Shown piece by piece: positions 8,066-15,875 of a DNA stretch of 51,433 nucleotides. A program made the position numbers and the translations under genes. Source of the stretch: Bacillota bacterium (GTDB lineage: Bacteria > Bacillota > Clostridia > Oscillospirales > Oscillospiraceae); the NCBI GenBank assembly GCA_023402075.1, contig JAEXCS010000049.1, forward strand, positions 1-51,433. Direction: 5' to 3'. Under the pieces are notes generated by a model, which worked only from the letters and a program-made list of their open reading frames with translations, was not told the DNA's origin and ran no database searches. The first letter of the stretch is position 1. The number at the start of each line of letters is the position of its first letter.

Positions 8066-8856
8066 GCATTGCTCCTTTTTCGCGATTGTAAATGCTGTTG
8101 GCTGTTTTCCGGTTTGCGGCAGCGGAAAATCACCCGGTCCTCGTCCGGACGGGGTGCGGATTGGCGCAGGTCGCCGGTGACGCGGATATCCCGAAAGCCC
8201 GCCGTCTCCAAAAGAAGGCGCAGCTCGTCCTCTTCCCACGCCCGCTCCCGGTGCTCTTCCCAAGTGCGGTCCCATGTTCCGTCGGGGCGCAGAGAAAAAA
8301 GGTCTACACCATAAGAGCAAATTGCGGTTTTTTCCGAAAAGGCCGTGCGCCAGACGCAGAAGGAATCTTCCGTCTCATCCGTATACACCTCTCCGTCCAT
8401 CCGCCGCAGCTTATAAGGCGTGTTCACGTCAAATACAAACAGTCCGCCCGGGCGCAGCCACTTAAACACCCGGCGCAGCGTCTCCCGCATGGCGGCGTCG
8501 CCCGTCACGTAGTTCAGCGCGTCCAAGGTGGACACGGCAGCGTCCACCTGCGTCGCAAGACGCAGGCGGGCCATAGACTGACAAATTAACAAAGGCCGCC
8601 GGTCCTCCGGCAGGGACTCCGCCTTGCGGGCCGCCTCAGTCAGCATTTCCTCCGACAGGTCCGCCCCCGTCATCCGATAGCCCAAAGCTGCCAGAAGACA
8701 GGTGACCGTGCCGGTGCCGCAGCCAAGGTCCAGCACCGTTTCAACGCGCTGGCGCTCCTTTTGCAGCAGGCGGTGAAGATAGGCGGCCCGTTTCCGGTGG
8801 GCTCCGTCGGCAATCAGTGCGTCATAGGCCCCCGCAAGGGACTGATAACGGCTCAT
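8062..8856 (-). CDS. Class I SAM-dependent methyltransferase
   Basis: 264 residues with a Rossmann methyltransferase core. Motif I is VLDLGCGTGT at about residues 41-50, followed by an acidic end of strand 2 (GADLSEEML) and a post-motif strand near FVFDVNTPY. The substrate is unknown; small-molecule, protein or RNA targets are all possible. Start and stop overlap the neighbours by four bases (ATGA) on both sides, so translation is coupled with yerC and hslO. The C-terminal ~15 residues are basic and probably disordered. Confidence 0.85.
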   Translation of the reverse strand: MSRYQSLAGAYDALIADGAHRKRAAYLHRLLQKERQRVETVLDLGCGTGTVTCLLAALGYRMTGADLSEEMLTEAARKAESLPEDRRPLLICQSMARLRLATQVDAAVSTLDALNYVTGDAAMRETLRRVFKWLRPGGLFVFDVNTPYKLRRMDGEVYTDETEDSFCVWRTAFSEKTAICSYGVDLFSLRPDGTWDRTWEEHRERAWEEDELRLLLETAGFRDIRVTGDLRQSAPRPDEDRVIFRCRKPENSQQHLQSRKRSNA

Positions 8857-9143
8857 TTCTTCTTCTGCCGCTCGAAAATCACATCGTATCCGCCTGCGCC
8901 ATAGCTCAACGACCGATTTACCCGGCTGATGGTGGCACTGGACGCGCCCGTGCGCTCCAAAATATCGTTATAAATCAGACCCTCATGCAGCAATGTTGCC
9001 ACCTCAAAGCGCTGCTCCATGGACCGCAGCTCCGAAACGGTGCATAAATCCTGAAAGAAATTGTAGCACTCCTCTTCATTTTTCAGAAGGAGAATTGCCT
9101 TATACAGCTCTCCGTTTTTCTCTTTTTTTCCAATCTTGACCAT
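8853..9143 (-). CDS. yerC: YerC/YecD family TrpR-like DNA-binding protein
   Basis: 96 residues matching the YerC/YecD family, TrpR-related helix-turn-helix proteins common in Firmicutes. The HTH lies at about residues 51-75 (GLIYNDILERTGASSATISR), and the region before it resembles the TrpR dimer core. The ligand and regulon are not established. The frame also opens at 9197, but AAAGGAG six bases before the ATG at 9143 and a promoter whose predicted start is near 9190 favour the shorter form. Its stop overlaps the methyltransferase start. It may regulate its own operon, which is inference. Confidence 0.85.
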   Translation of the reverse strand: MVKIGKKEKNGELYKAILLLKNEEECYNFFQDLCTVSELRSMEQRFEVATLLHEGLIYNDILERTGASSATISRVNRSLSYGAGGYDVIFERQKKK

Positions 9144-9195
9144 GAATGGCTCCTTTCCAAACGTAAGCGGCGTTTTGCCGCGCTCCTGATTGCTC

Positions 9196-9224
9196 ATTTT
9201 ACTATTTTACAGCATGAAAGTAAA
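9196..9224 (-). promoter_or_regulatory. Promoter of the yerC-methyltransferase-hslO operon
   Basis: On the minus strand: TTTACT (9219-9224), 17-bp spacer, TAAAAT (9196-9201), about 50 bp before the yerC start. Confidence 0.5.
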
Positions 9225-9388
9225 GAGGGAGATACTGATTATTTCAATTCTCGTCCGAACCTGCGTCCGGACCCTTTTTGGAAATGGCGGCGGGGTCACC
9301 CCGCTGTGTTCGGCGGCATACGCTGGAGCATGAATCATTTCGGCCGGCGGGGAGCGTTCGCCGTTTTGAACCTGTGAAGGAGGCTGCC

Positions 9389-10108
9389 ATGCGCGATCAG
9401 ATAAAGCTGGAACCGTTTGTTGCCCAACGGGAGTGGACGGTGGAAGGTATCCCCGTGCTCACTGCCGAGCTATCCCTCCCCCGGCCTGCGGAAGAAAAGG
9501 AGAGGCCCGACCGCAGGCTTACACGATATTATCAGCTTTACGCCCGCGCCTACCTGCGCTATTGCGAGCGCTGGCTTTTTCCCCAGTCGGCGGAGGCCTG
9601 CCGTCTGGCCATGGAGAACAGCGCACCCATCCCGCAGGACTCCGCGCGACTTACCTACCACATCACCTGCAACGGCGGGGGCGTGCTAAGCCTGTATACC
9701 GAATCCGTGGAGCGGTGCGGCGGGCGAATAGAGCGGAGACGGCACGGGGATACATGGGATTTGCTTACCGGCGCGCCGATTCCCTTATCTGCCTGCTTCC
9801 CTAAAAAGCACCCATGGCGCAAGACGCTGCTTCGGGAAGCGGAGACGGAGATGGAGCAGCGGGAGCGGGCTGGGGCGGCCCGCTATCGGGAGGAGTGGCG
9901 GCGGCTTCTGCGCCGCAGCTTTAATCCAGACCATTTCTATCTTTCCGAGACGGAGCTTTTCTGGTTCTGGCAGACGCTGGCCATGGCCCCTTCCGGAGAA
10001 AGCGTATCAGTTTTTTCAACGCCGTATGGTGAAAATGATTGTTTTTTTCCCGGAATCCGTGATATTATACAGGAGACAAAAGAGGAAACGGCGCGGGGAG
10101 AGATTTGA
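9389..10108 (+). CDS. DUF3298-like (RsiV C-terminal type) protein, apparently cytoplasmic
   Basis: 239 residues. The second half resembles the DUF3298 domain found in RsiV and PdaC-type proteins: a beta stretch, then DLLTGAPIPLSACF (tGk-x-l-x-l-x-dlF pattern), a helical part, then HFYLSETELFWFWQ leading to a TPYGE end. Most relatives are exported or membrane-anchored, but here I see no signal peptide or membrane helix. AAGGAGG (9377-9383) six bases upstream supports the ATG at 9389 over upstream in-frame starts. The cytidylate-kinase-like gene follows after 25 nt and is probably co-transcribed. The function is unknown; a regulatory or sensing role is speculation. Confidence 0.6.
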   Translation: MRDQIKLEPFVAQREWTVEGIPVLTAELSLPRPAEEKERPDRRLTRYYQLYARAYLRYCERWLFPQSAEACRLAMENSAPIPQDSARLTYHITCNGGGVLSLYTESVERCGGRIERRRHGDTWDLLTGAPIPLSACFPKKHPWRKTLLREAETEMEQRERAGAARYREEWRRLLRRSFNPDHFYLSETELFWFWQTLAMAPSGESVSVFSTPYGENDCFFPGIRDIIQETKEETARGEI

Positions 10109-10133
10109 GTTCCCTGCCGGAAGGAGCAAAGAT

Positions 10134-10766
10134 ATGGAACATAAAATGGTAATGACCATCGGGCGCGAGTTTGGAAGCGGAGGCCGGGAGATTGGAAAGT
10201 TGGCGGCCCAAAAGCTGGGACTGCCCTATTACGACAAAGAACTGATTGTGCTGGCGGCGGAGAAATCCGGCCTCAGTCCGGAGTATCTGGCAGGACTTGA
10301 TGAGCAGTCTGTCAGTAGTTTTCTTTATTCCTTTTCAGGAGCCAACTTCTCCATGGGAATGCGGTCTGGAAGCGTAAATTTGCTGCCTCCCGCGGATCAG
10401 CTGTTTTTGTCCCAGTCCGAGGTAATCCGCGACATTGCCGCAAAGGGCGGCGCGGTGATTGTGGGCCGCTGTGCGGACTATGTGCTTCAGGAAAAGGCCC
10501 CTCATGTAAACGTGTTTGTGCAGGCGCCCATGCGCAGCCGCATCCGGCGGGTGATGGACCGGCACGACCTTGACCAGAAAGCGGCCGAAGCGCTGATGCT
10601 GAAAACTGACAAAAACCGCGCCAACTACTACTTCCACTTCACCGGCGAAAAGTGGGGTGACCGGAAGTGCTTTGATCTGGTGCTTTCCAGCGCCATCGGC
10701 ACGGAGCCGTCGGTTAATATGATTACGGACTATTATCTTCAAGTGGAGGCAAGCCTTCAAAAATAA
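10134..10766 (+). CDS. Cytidylate kinase-like family protein
   Basis: 210 residues of the AAA-type cytidylate-kinase-like family. The modified P-loop is GREFGSGGREIG at about residues 10-21, followed by KLGLPYYDKELI, the family signature. A central IVGRCADYVL strand and an Arg-rich lid (RSRIRRVMDRHDLD) follow, and DKNRANYYFHFTGEKWGD is typical near the end. It is not classical Cmk: family members often sit apart from rpsA and their substrate is unproven. AAGGAG at 10121-10126 supports the ATG at 10134. Confidence 0.85.
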   Translation: MEHKMVMTIGREFGSGGREIGKLAAQKLGLPYYDKELIVLAAEKSGLSPEYLAGLDEQSVSSFLYSFSGANFSMGMRSGSVNLLPPADQLFLSQSEVIRDIAAKGGAVIVGRCADYVLQEKAPHVNVFVQAPMRSRIRRVMDRHDLDQKAAEALMLKTDKNRANYYFHFTGEKWGDRKCFDLVLSSAIGTEPSVNMITDYYLQVEASLQK

Positions 10767-10775
10767 ACGCTGCAA

Positions 10776-10813
10776 GGGCCCGGACAAGAGAGAATCCCCC
10801 GAAGGCCGGGCCC
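10776..10813. repeat. GC-rich inverted repeat in the intergenic gap
   Basis: GGGCCCGG (10776-10783) and CCGGGCCC (10806-10813) can pair around a 22-base loop. No T-tract follows, so it is not a normal terminator. It ends about 18 nt before the histidine kinase start and could affect mRNA stability or translation there. Confidence 0.5.
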
Positions 10814-10831
10814 TGGAAAGGCGAAGAAGTT

Positions 10832-13804
10832 ATGGGACGCAGACAAAGAAAGCGCGGCATGGCATGGCAGAGGGCGATAGGGGTATCGCTCTCTGCCGTG
10901 CTGCTTTTCTTCTCCGCTCCTTCTGCCCGGGCGGCGGACGAATCTTTTTTTCGGGTCGCTGTCCGGCATCCCCACGCGCTGGTGTTTATGGGACTTGTTG
11001 TGCTGCTGGCGGCGGGGCTTGCCTTTTTGCTGTGGGACAACCATCGAAGACGCTCGCTGATCCGGGAAGCCCGGGCGCGAGAAGGGCAGCTTCAAAACAT
11101 GATGAATCTGGTGCCCGGCGGCATCTGTTCCTTTCGGGTGGATGAGGAAACCTGCTTTGAAACGTTTCATTTAAACACCGGATTTTATCAGATGCTGGGT
11201 TATTCTGAGCCGGAGGAGGATGAAATTGTCAACCCAATGCTGAACGTCCATCCCGACGACCGGGCGGTTCTTCAAGAGCAACTGGCCCGCTGCCGTCAGG
11301 GAGGAGAGACTGTTCGGGCGACCTTCCGGATTCTGCGGCAGGATGAAACCTATTTCTGGATTGCGCTGAAAGCGTCCCCGGCCCCACAGGAGGGCGACGG
11401 ACGAACTTACTACGGCGTATTCAGCGACGTGGACGAGTTGAAACGCCTTCAGGAGAATCTGGAGGAAAACGAACGGATGCTTCAGGCGGCCATGGACCAT
11501 GCTGACGTGGATTATTGGATGTACGACCCGGCGCACCACACGCTGCGCACCAGCAAACGGGCCTGCGCATTGTTCGGCGTGCCCGGCGTGCTGGAGAATT
11601 ATCCCCAGTCCTGGTTTGAGCAGAACATCACGCTTGAAGAGGACATTCCCAGACTGAAAGCCGCGATAGATGAGATTGATCAGGGGGCTTCCTTTGCCGT
11701 CTGCGAGGTGCGGGAACGCACGGTGGGCGGGGACATCCGGTGGATTAAGATCAAAATGACCTCGCTGTACGATGCGGAGGGGAATAGGACGCGGGTGCTT
11801 TGCACCGGCGTGGTATGCACCCAGCTTCACCGGGAGATTGAGCGGTATGAATGGCAGAACCAGCGCGTGCGGGTGCTTATGTCCAGCGCGGTGGCTTCGG
11901 CGCACTTGAATCTGACGAAGAACACCTGCAAGATGGGGCCGTCCCTGTATCCGGAATTTTTGGAGGGGATGGACGGAACAGCGGATGCGCTGTTTGACGC
12001 TATGAAACGGCGCACCGCTGCGCCGGAGCAGTGCGAGGAGTGTGGCAGGCGGTTTAACCGCGCGGCCCTTCTGGACGCCTATGCCCGGGGAAATTCCACG
12101 ATGACCTTTGAGCGAAACTGCCGGATTGGCGGCATGTGCCGCTGGCTGGCGGTGCGGGTGGACATCACGGCAAACCCGGTTACCGACGATGTGGAGGCCA
12201 ACATGTATTCCTTTGACATCGACGACCAGAAATCCATGGAGCAGATTATGGACACCGTGATTCGGCGGGAATACCTGATGATTCTGCGCATAAATCTGAA
12301 CGCGGACACCGCCCGGATATTTACCTTGCAGGATGGGGACCATTCCATTCGGGAGATTTCCGGGGCGGAGGCGGCGCTGCTTGGCGTGGTACGGGACTCT
12401 TTTGCCGGAGAGGACTTGGAGGAGACGCTGAGACGCCTTCGTTTCAGCGAAATTCAGGCCCGGCTGGACGGCAGCGTGGAATACACCGTCTATGCGGACT
12501 GCCGCAGCAGCGCCGGAGAAATCAGGCGGCTGCGCTATGCGTTTGTCTGGTTGGACAGGGAGAGCAATATCATCTGCTGTACCATCGCCGATTCTACCGA
12601 CGCCTTTGTCAAAGAGCGCCGCCGCAGCGAGGTACTGCGTTCGGCGCTGGAGGAGGCCCGCCGGGCTAATCAGGCAAAAGGCGAATTTCTCTCCCGGATG
12701 AGCCATGAAATCCGCACGCCCATGAACGCCATTCTGGGACTGACCCAACTGGCAAGGGAGAACGCGACGGATTCCGAGACGATGGGAATGTTGGATAAAA
12801 TTCAGGTGTCCGGCGAGTACCTGCTGGGGCTGATTAACGATGTTTTGGACATGAGCCGGATAGAGTCGGGCCACATTGAGCTGCACCCCGAGAATGTGAA
12901 CACGGGGGCGCTGCTGGAGGATATCCGGGCGCTGATTATGCCCCGCATGGAGGAAAAGGGGATTCGTTTTCGTCTGGATGCAAGCGGCATCACGCCGTAT
13001 GTGGTGGTGGACCGGCTGCGTATCCAGCAGGTGTACATCAATATTCTCAGCAATGCCGTGAAGTTTTCAAAGCCCGGCTCGGAAATTTCCTGTACGGTGC
13101 GCCATGTTTCCTGTGGCGAGGATAAGATTTCCAGCACCATTGTCTTCCGGGATCAGGGCTGCGGCATGAGCCCGGAGTTTCTCAGCCGGGTGTTCGAGCC
13201 GTTTGAGCAGGAGAACAACGGCTATCAGAATTCCCAGCTTGGCACCGGGCTTGGCCTTGCCATCGTAAAAAATCTGGTGGAGGAGATGGGCGGCACCGTC
13301 TCGGCCAAAAGCGAGTTGGGCCGGGGAAGTGAGTTCACTGTGCGCATCACCATGCCCAAGGGATGTCCGCCGGAGGAAGCGGAAAAGGCGGCGGCTGCCC
13401 GGCACGGTCCTCAGACGGCGCTTGCGGGGAAGCGGGTGCTGCTGGTGGAGGACCATCCCGTCAACACAGAGATTGCAAAACGAATGCTTTCCCTGCGGGG
13501 AATGCAGGTGGATCACGCGGAGAACGGACGGTTGGCGCTGGAGCGCTACCTTACCGCGGAAGAGGGCTATTACGACGCGATTCTGATGGACATTCGCATG
13601 CCGGTTATGAACGGAATTGAGGCCGCAAAGGCCATCCGAGCCTCTGGCCGGGGTGACGCGCAAGACATTCCCATCATCGCCATGACTGCCAACGCTTTTG
13701 CGCATGACCGGCGGGAAACTTTGGCCGCCGGGATGAACGCGCACCTTTCAAAGCCTGTCCGGCAGGAGGAGCTGCTGGAGGAGCTGCAAAAGTTTATTAA
13801 ATAA
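10832..13804 (+). CDS. Hybrid sensor histidine kinase with PAS domains and receiver
   Basis: 990 residues. An N-terminal signal-like helix (about 11-34, ending SARA) and a membrane helix (about 47-67) leave almost no extracellular part, so sensing is probably cytoplasmic. PAS domains lie at about 85-205 and 210-335, with one or two more PAS-like regions to about 600. The kinase has the H-box MSHEIRTPMNAI with phospho-acceptor H625, then the ATP-binding signatures DQGCGM and GTGLGLAIV. A receiver follows with phospho-acceptor D920 in LMDIRMPVMNG. No HPt domain or partner regulator is next to it, so the output is elsewhere. The ribosome site before the ATG at 10832 is weak (GAAGAAG). Confidence 0.9.
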   Translation: MGRRQRKRGMAWQRAIGVSLSAVLLFFSAPSARAADESFFRVAVRHPHALVFMGLVVLLAAGLAFLLWDNHRRRSLIREARAREGQLQNMMNLVPGGICSFRVDEETCFETFHLNTGFYQMLGYSEPEEDEIVNPMLNVHPDDRAVLQEQLARCRQGGETVRATFRILRQDETYFWIALKASPAPQEGDGRTYYGVFSDVDELKRLQENLEENERMLQAAMDHADVDYWMYDPAHHTLRTSKRACALFGVPGVLENYPQSWFEQNITLEEDIPRLKAAIDEIDQGASFAVCEVRERTVGGDIRWIKIKMTSLYDAEGNRTRVLCTGVVCTQLHREIERYEWQNQRVRVLMSSAVASAHLNLTKNTCKMGPSLYPEFLEGMDGTADALFDAMKRRTAAPEQCEECGRRFNRAALLDAYARGNSTMTFERNCRIGGMCRWLAVRVDITANPVTDDVEANMYSFDIDDQKSMEQIMDTVIRREYLMILRINLNADTARIFTLQDGDHSIREISGAEAALLGVVRDSFAGEDLEETLRRLRFSEIQARLDGSVEYTVYADCRSSAGEIRRLRYAFVWLDRESNIICCTIADSTDAFVKERRRSEVLRSALEEARRANQAKGEFLSRMSHEIRTPMNAILGLTQLARENATDSETMGMLDKIQVSGEYLLGLINDVLDMSRIESGHIELHPENVNTGALLEDIRALIMPRMEEKGIRFRLDASGITPYVVVDRLRIQQVYINILSNAVKFSKPGSEISCTVRHVSCGEDKISSTIVFRDQGCGMSPEFLSRVFEPFEQENNGYQNSQLGTGLGLAIVKNLVEEMGGTVSAKSELGRGSEFTVRITMPKGCPPEEAEKAAAARHGPQTALAGKRVLLVEDHPVNTEIAKRMLSLRGMQVDHAENGRLALERYLTAEEGYYDAILMDIRMPVMNGIEAAKAIRASGRGDAQDIPIIAMTANAFAHDRRETLAAGMNAHLSKPVRQEELLEELQKFIK

Positions 13805-13855
13805 AGCGGCGGGGAGCGGACGCGCTTTCCTCGCCTCGCAGAGTGCAAAAAGCCA

Positions 13856-13890
13856 AAAGGACACAGGGAAACAAGTTCCCCGTGTCCTTT
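13856..13890. terminator. Bidirectional terminator between convergent genes
   Basis: AAAGGACACAGGGAA (13856-13870) pairs with TTCCCCGTGTCCTTT (13876-13890) with one mismatch. It lies between the histidine kinase (+) and the DUF4230 gene (-) and has short T-rich flanks on both strands. Confidence 0.75.
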
Positions 13891-13937
13891 CCTTTGCGCA
13901 CCCGGCGTGGCTGCGCGTTTATGTAAGTTTACGTTTT

Positions 13938-14639
13938 TTACTCAATTTTCAGCGTATACCCCTCCGGCAGCGCCGCCCCCAGAAGCAGGGATACGCCGTC
14001 GGCGGCCTTTTCCCGGCCCTCCCGCAAAAGGCCTCTGTCCAGCGCCTTTTTCTCCATCGCGGCCTTTTGGTCCGCCTGAAAGGCCGTGAAATCCTCCACG
14101 GTAAAGGGATTGAAAATCGAGGCTTGCTCGTCAAAAACCTCCACGCTGTTTTCGTCGATCTCGTGGGAGAGTATCTCCGCCTGTGGCAGGCGGACATGTA
14201 CCTGCGTGCCGGAAATGTCCACCTTGGCCTTGCGCAAATCCACCCCAGCTTTAATCTCCCCATCGTAGGTTAAGATAAATTTCTTAGTGGTAAAGGGCAG
14301 GGTCATCCCATAAAACACATTTTTGTTTTCGAACTGCGCCATGTTCGTATAGGACCAGCTGACGCTTGCAAGCTCGCTGATTTCCTCCAGCCGGTTTTCC
14401 AGCACCACTGCGTCAAGCTTCGTAATCTCATCCGCGCCGCCGCCGAAGCGTCCGGCGAGAAAGCCCGCGATTCCAACCATGGCGCACAGCGCCGCGCACA
14501 AAAGCACCAGCCGTGCTGTTTTTAAGGGGCGAAACCAAAAGTGCCTTTTGCGCCGCGTTCCGGCTGTGGACGCTTCCATAACCTCCGCCCCGGAGTCTTC
14601 ATCCGCCGTTTCGTTTTTAGTGGATTCCAGAGTTTCCAT
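13938..14639 (-). CDS. DUF4230 family membrane-anchored protein
   Basis: 233 residues. An acidic and basic N-terminal tail (1-40) precedes one membrane helix (about 41-63), and the remainder should face outside. The ectodomain matches the DUF4230 pattern: residues ~75-105 (ENRLEEISELASVSWSYTNM), a FILTYDGEIKAGVDL strand pair, then VRLPQAEILSHEID and a C-terminal helix. The function of the family is unknown. It has its own promoter and is not co-transcribed with the hemolysin-III gene. Confidence 0.75.
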   Translation of the reverse strand: METLESTKNETADEDSGAEVMEASTAGTRRKRHFWFRPLKTARLVLLCAALCAMVGIAGFLAGRFGGGADEITKLDAVVLENRLEEISELASVSWSYTNMAQFENKNVFYGMTLPFTTKKFILTYDGEIKAGVDLRKAKVDISGTQVHVRLPQAEILSHEIDENSVEVFDEQASIFNPFTVEDFTAFQADQKAAMEKKALDRGLLREGREKAADGVSLLLGAALPEGYTLKIE

Positions 14640-14790
14640 GCTTCCTCTCCTTCCGTCATACTAAAAAGCGACCGCCTGAGCTGTGCCGAAAAACCGTTGT
14701 TCCATCGGCAAGGCGGCCGTGTTTCTGCCGGCGCAAGGGCAGCGCCCGCCCCTTTAGTGAACGGTGTTTGCACCGGATAAACTGTAAAAC

Positions 14791-14819
14791 AGTATACCCC
14801 GCTGCAAAATATTTGGCAA
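14791..14819 (-). promoter_or_regulatory. Promoter of the DUF4230 gene
   Basis: On the minus strand: TTGCCA (14814-14819), exactly 17 bp, TATACT (14791-14796). It lies between the hemolysin-III stop and the DUF4230 start, leaving a leader of about 145 nt. Confidence 0.65.
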
Positions 14820-14860
14820 GAGAGGCCGGAGAAAAAGCGCGAAAATTGCCAAACGGGGAC

Positions 14861-15520
14861 TCAGAGCACGAAGCAATAAATTGCCGCGAAGTGGAATGCT
14901 GTTCCGGCAAGAATCAGCAGATGAAACAGCTCGTGAAAGGTCCACTCCGCCGAAATATTGGGCTTTTTAATTGCGTAAAACACCGCGCCCACGGAATAGC
15001 ACACGCCCCCCAGCGCCACCAGTGTCATGCAGGGCTGGCCCACGGACGCAAAATCCTTAGCAACAAACAAAACCGCCCAACCCATGATTAGATAGACCGC
15101 CGTGGATAAAATCCGGGGCGCGTTCAGCCACGCCAGCTTGATAATAATGCCCAAAAGCGCCACCGCCCACAGCGCGATGCAAAAACGCACCCCTGTTGGC
15201 TGGGGCAGCAAGACCATCGCAAAGGGCGTATAGCTTCCTGCAATCAGGACGTAAATCATGCTGTGGTCCATCTTGCGCAAAAAGCGCTTTGCTCCGGGGG
15301 TTATGTCGCAGCCGGGATAATAATGGTAAACAGCGCTTGCGGTATACAGCGCCAGCGCCGACAGGCAGAATACCATCGCCGCCCACAGCGTTTTGGCGCT
15401 TACACCCAGCGAAACGCCCCGCAAAGCCATCACCACGCAGCCTACAAGCGCACCCACCGCTCCCAGAGCGTGGGTTGCAAAGCTGACGCGGTCCTGCGCC
15501 TTTGCCACAAAATCACGCAT
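14861..15520 (-). CDS. Hemolysin III / YqfA-PAQR-like membrane protein
   Basis: 219 residues with seven predicted membrane segments, the usual size and topology of the HlyIII (PAQR-like) family. Conserved features are the early S-A-x-Y-H motif (SAVYHYYP), DHSMIYVLIAGSYTPF in the middle and HELFHLLILAGTAFHF near the end; the His and Asp residues would bind metal. Many bacterial members are not proven hemolysins, and a hydrolase or lipid-related role has been proposed for the superfamily. GAGAGGT about nine bases upstream supports the ATG at 15520; an in-frame TTG at 15553 is less likely. Confidence 0.85.
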   Translation of the reverse strand: MRDFVAKAQDRVSFATHALGAVGALVGCVVMALRGVSLGVSAKTLWAAMVFCLSALALYTASAVYHYYPGCDITPGAKRFLRKMDHSMIYVLIAGSYTPFAMVLLPQPTGVRFCIALWAVALLGIIIKLAWLNAPRILSTAVYLIMGWAVLFVAKDFASVGQPCMTLVALGGVCYSVGAVFYAIKKPNISAEWTFHELFHLLILAGTAFHFAAIYCFVL

Positions 15521-15667
15521 AATAGATACACCTCTCAGTCCGTCTTTTGTCAAATGTAGTTTCGATTATTATATTACATCATGTAAAAAATATTTCAAGT
15601 GGTTTTTTGAATTTTTGCTCCGTCGTTTTTCACAAAACCGCACCTAAAATTTTTTTAGCTCACCTGC

Positions 15668-15696
15668 TTGCAAATTATGCGTATGTCCGATACAAT
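15668..15696 (+). promoter_or_regulatory. Promoter of ssnA-ygfK
   Basis: TTGCAA (15668-15673), 17-bp spacer, TACAAT (15691-15696). The predicted start near 15703 lies only a few bases before the aptamer-like hairpin at 15710. Confidence 0.7.
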
Positions 15697-15709
15697 AGAC
15701 ACAATTAAA

Positions 15710-15760
15710 AAATGATAGCTGGAACGAAGTGCTCTGCGCACGGGCTGACGCCTATCATTT
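15710..15760 (+). ncRNA. Candidate riboswitch aptamer in the ssnA leader (possible xanthine/NMT1-type)
   Basis: AAATGATAG (15710-15718) pairs perfectly with CTATCATTT (15752-15760). Inside, a short GTGC/GCAC hairpin (15729-15741) is flanked by a symmetric 10/10-base internal loop, CTGGAACGAA and GGGCTGACGC. A hairpin with one large internal loop is the published architecture of the NMT1 motif, a xanthine and uric acid riboswitch found before purine-oxidation genes, and ssnA-ygfK belong to that pathway. I cannot confirm the conserved NMT1 bases from memory. GACGCC (15747-15752) can alternatively pair with GGCGTT (15775-15780) of the terminator, which suggests a switch in which ligand binding favours termination. 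Confidence 0.6.
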
Positions 15761-15775
15761 CTTGTTGTCTGAGGG

Positions 15776-15815
15776 GCGTTTCAAACCGACGGTGGTTTGG
15801 GGCGCTTTTCTTTTT
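15776..15815 (+). terminator. Leader terminator (expression platform) before ssnA
   Basis: GCGTTTCAAACC (15776-15787), six-base loop, GGTTTGGGGCGC (15794-15805), 12 bp including G-U pairs, then TTTTCTTTTT. It stands 60 bp before the ssnA start and after the promoter, so it attenuates ssnA-ygfK. Confidence 0.8.
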
Positions 15816-15875
15816 ATAGACGGAGAGAAAATGGGAAGATTGAATGATAATAAAGGAAGACAGGAGGCTTTTCAA

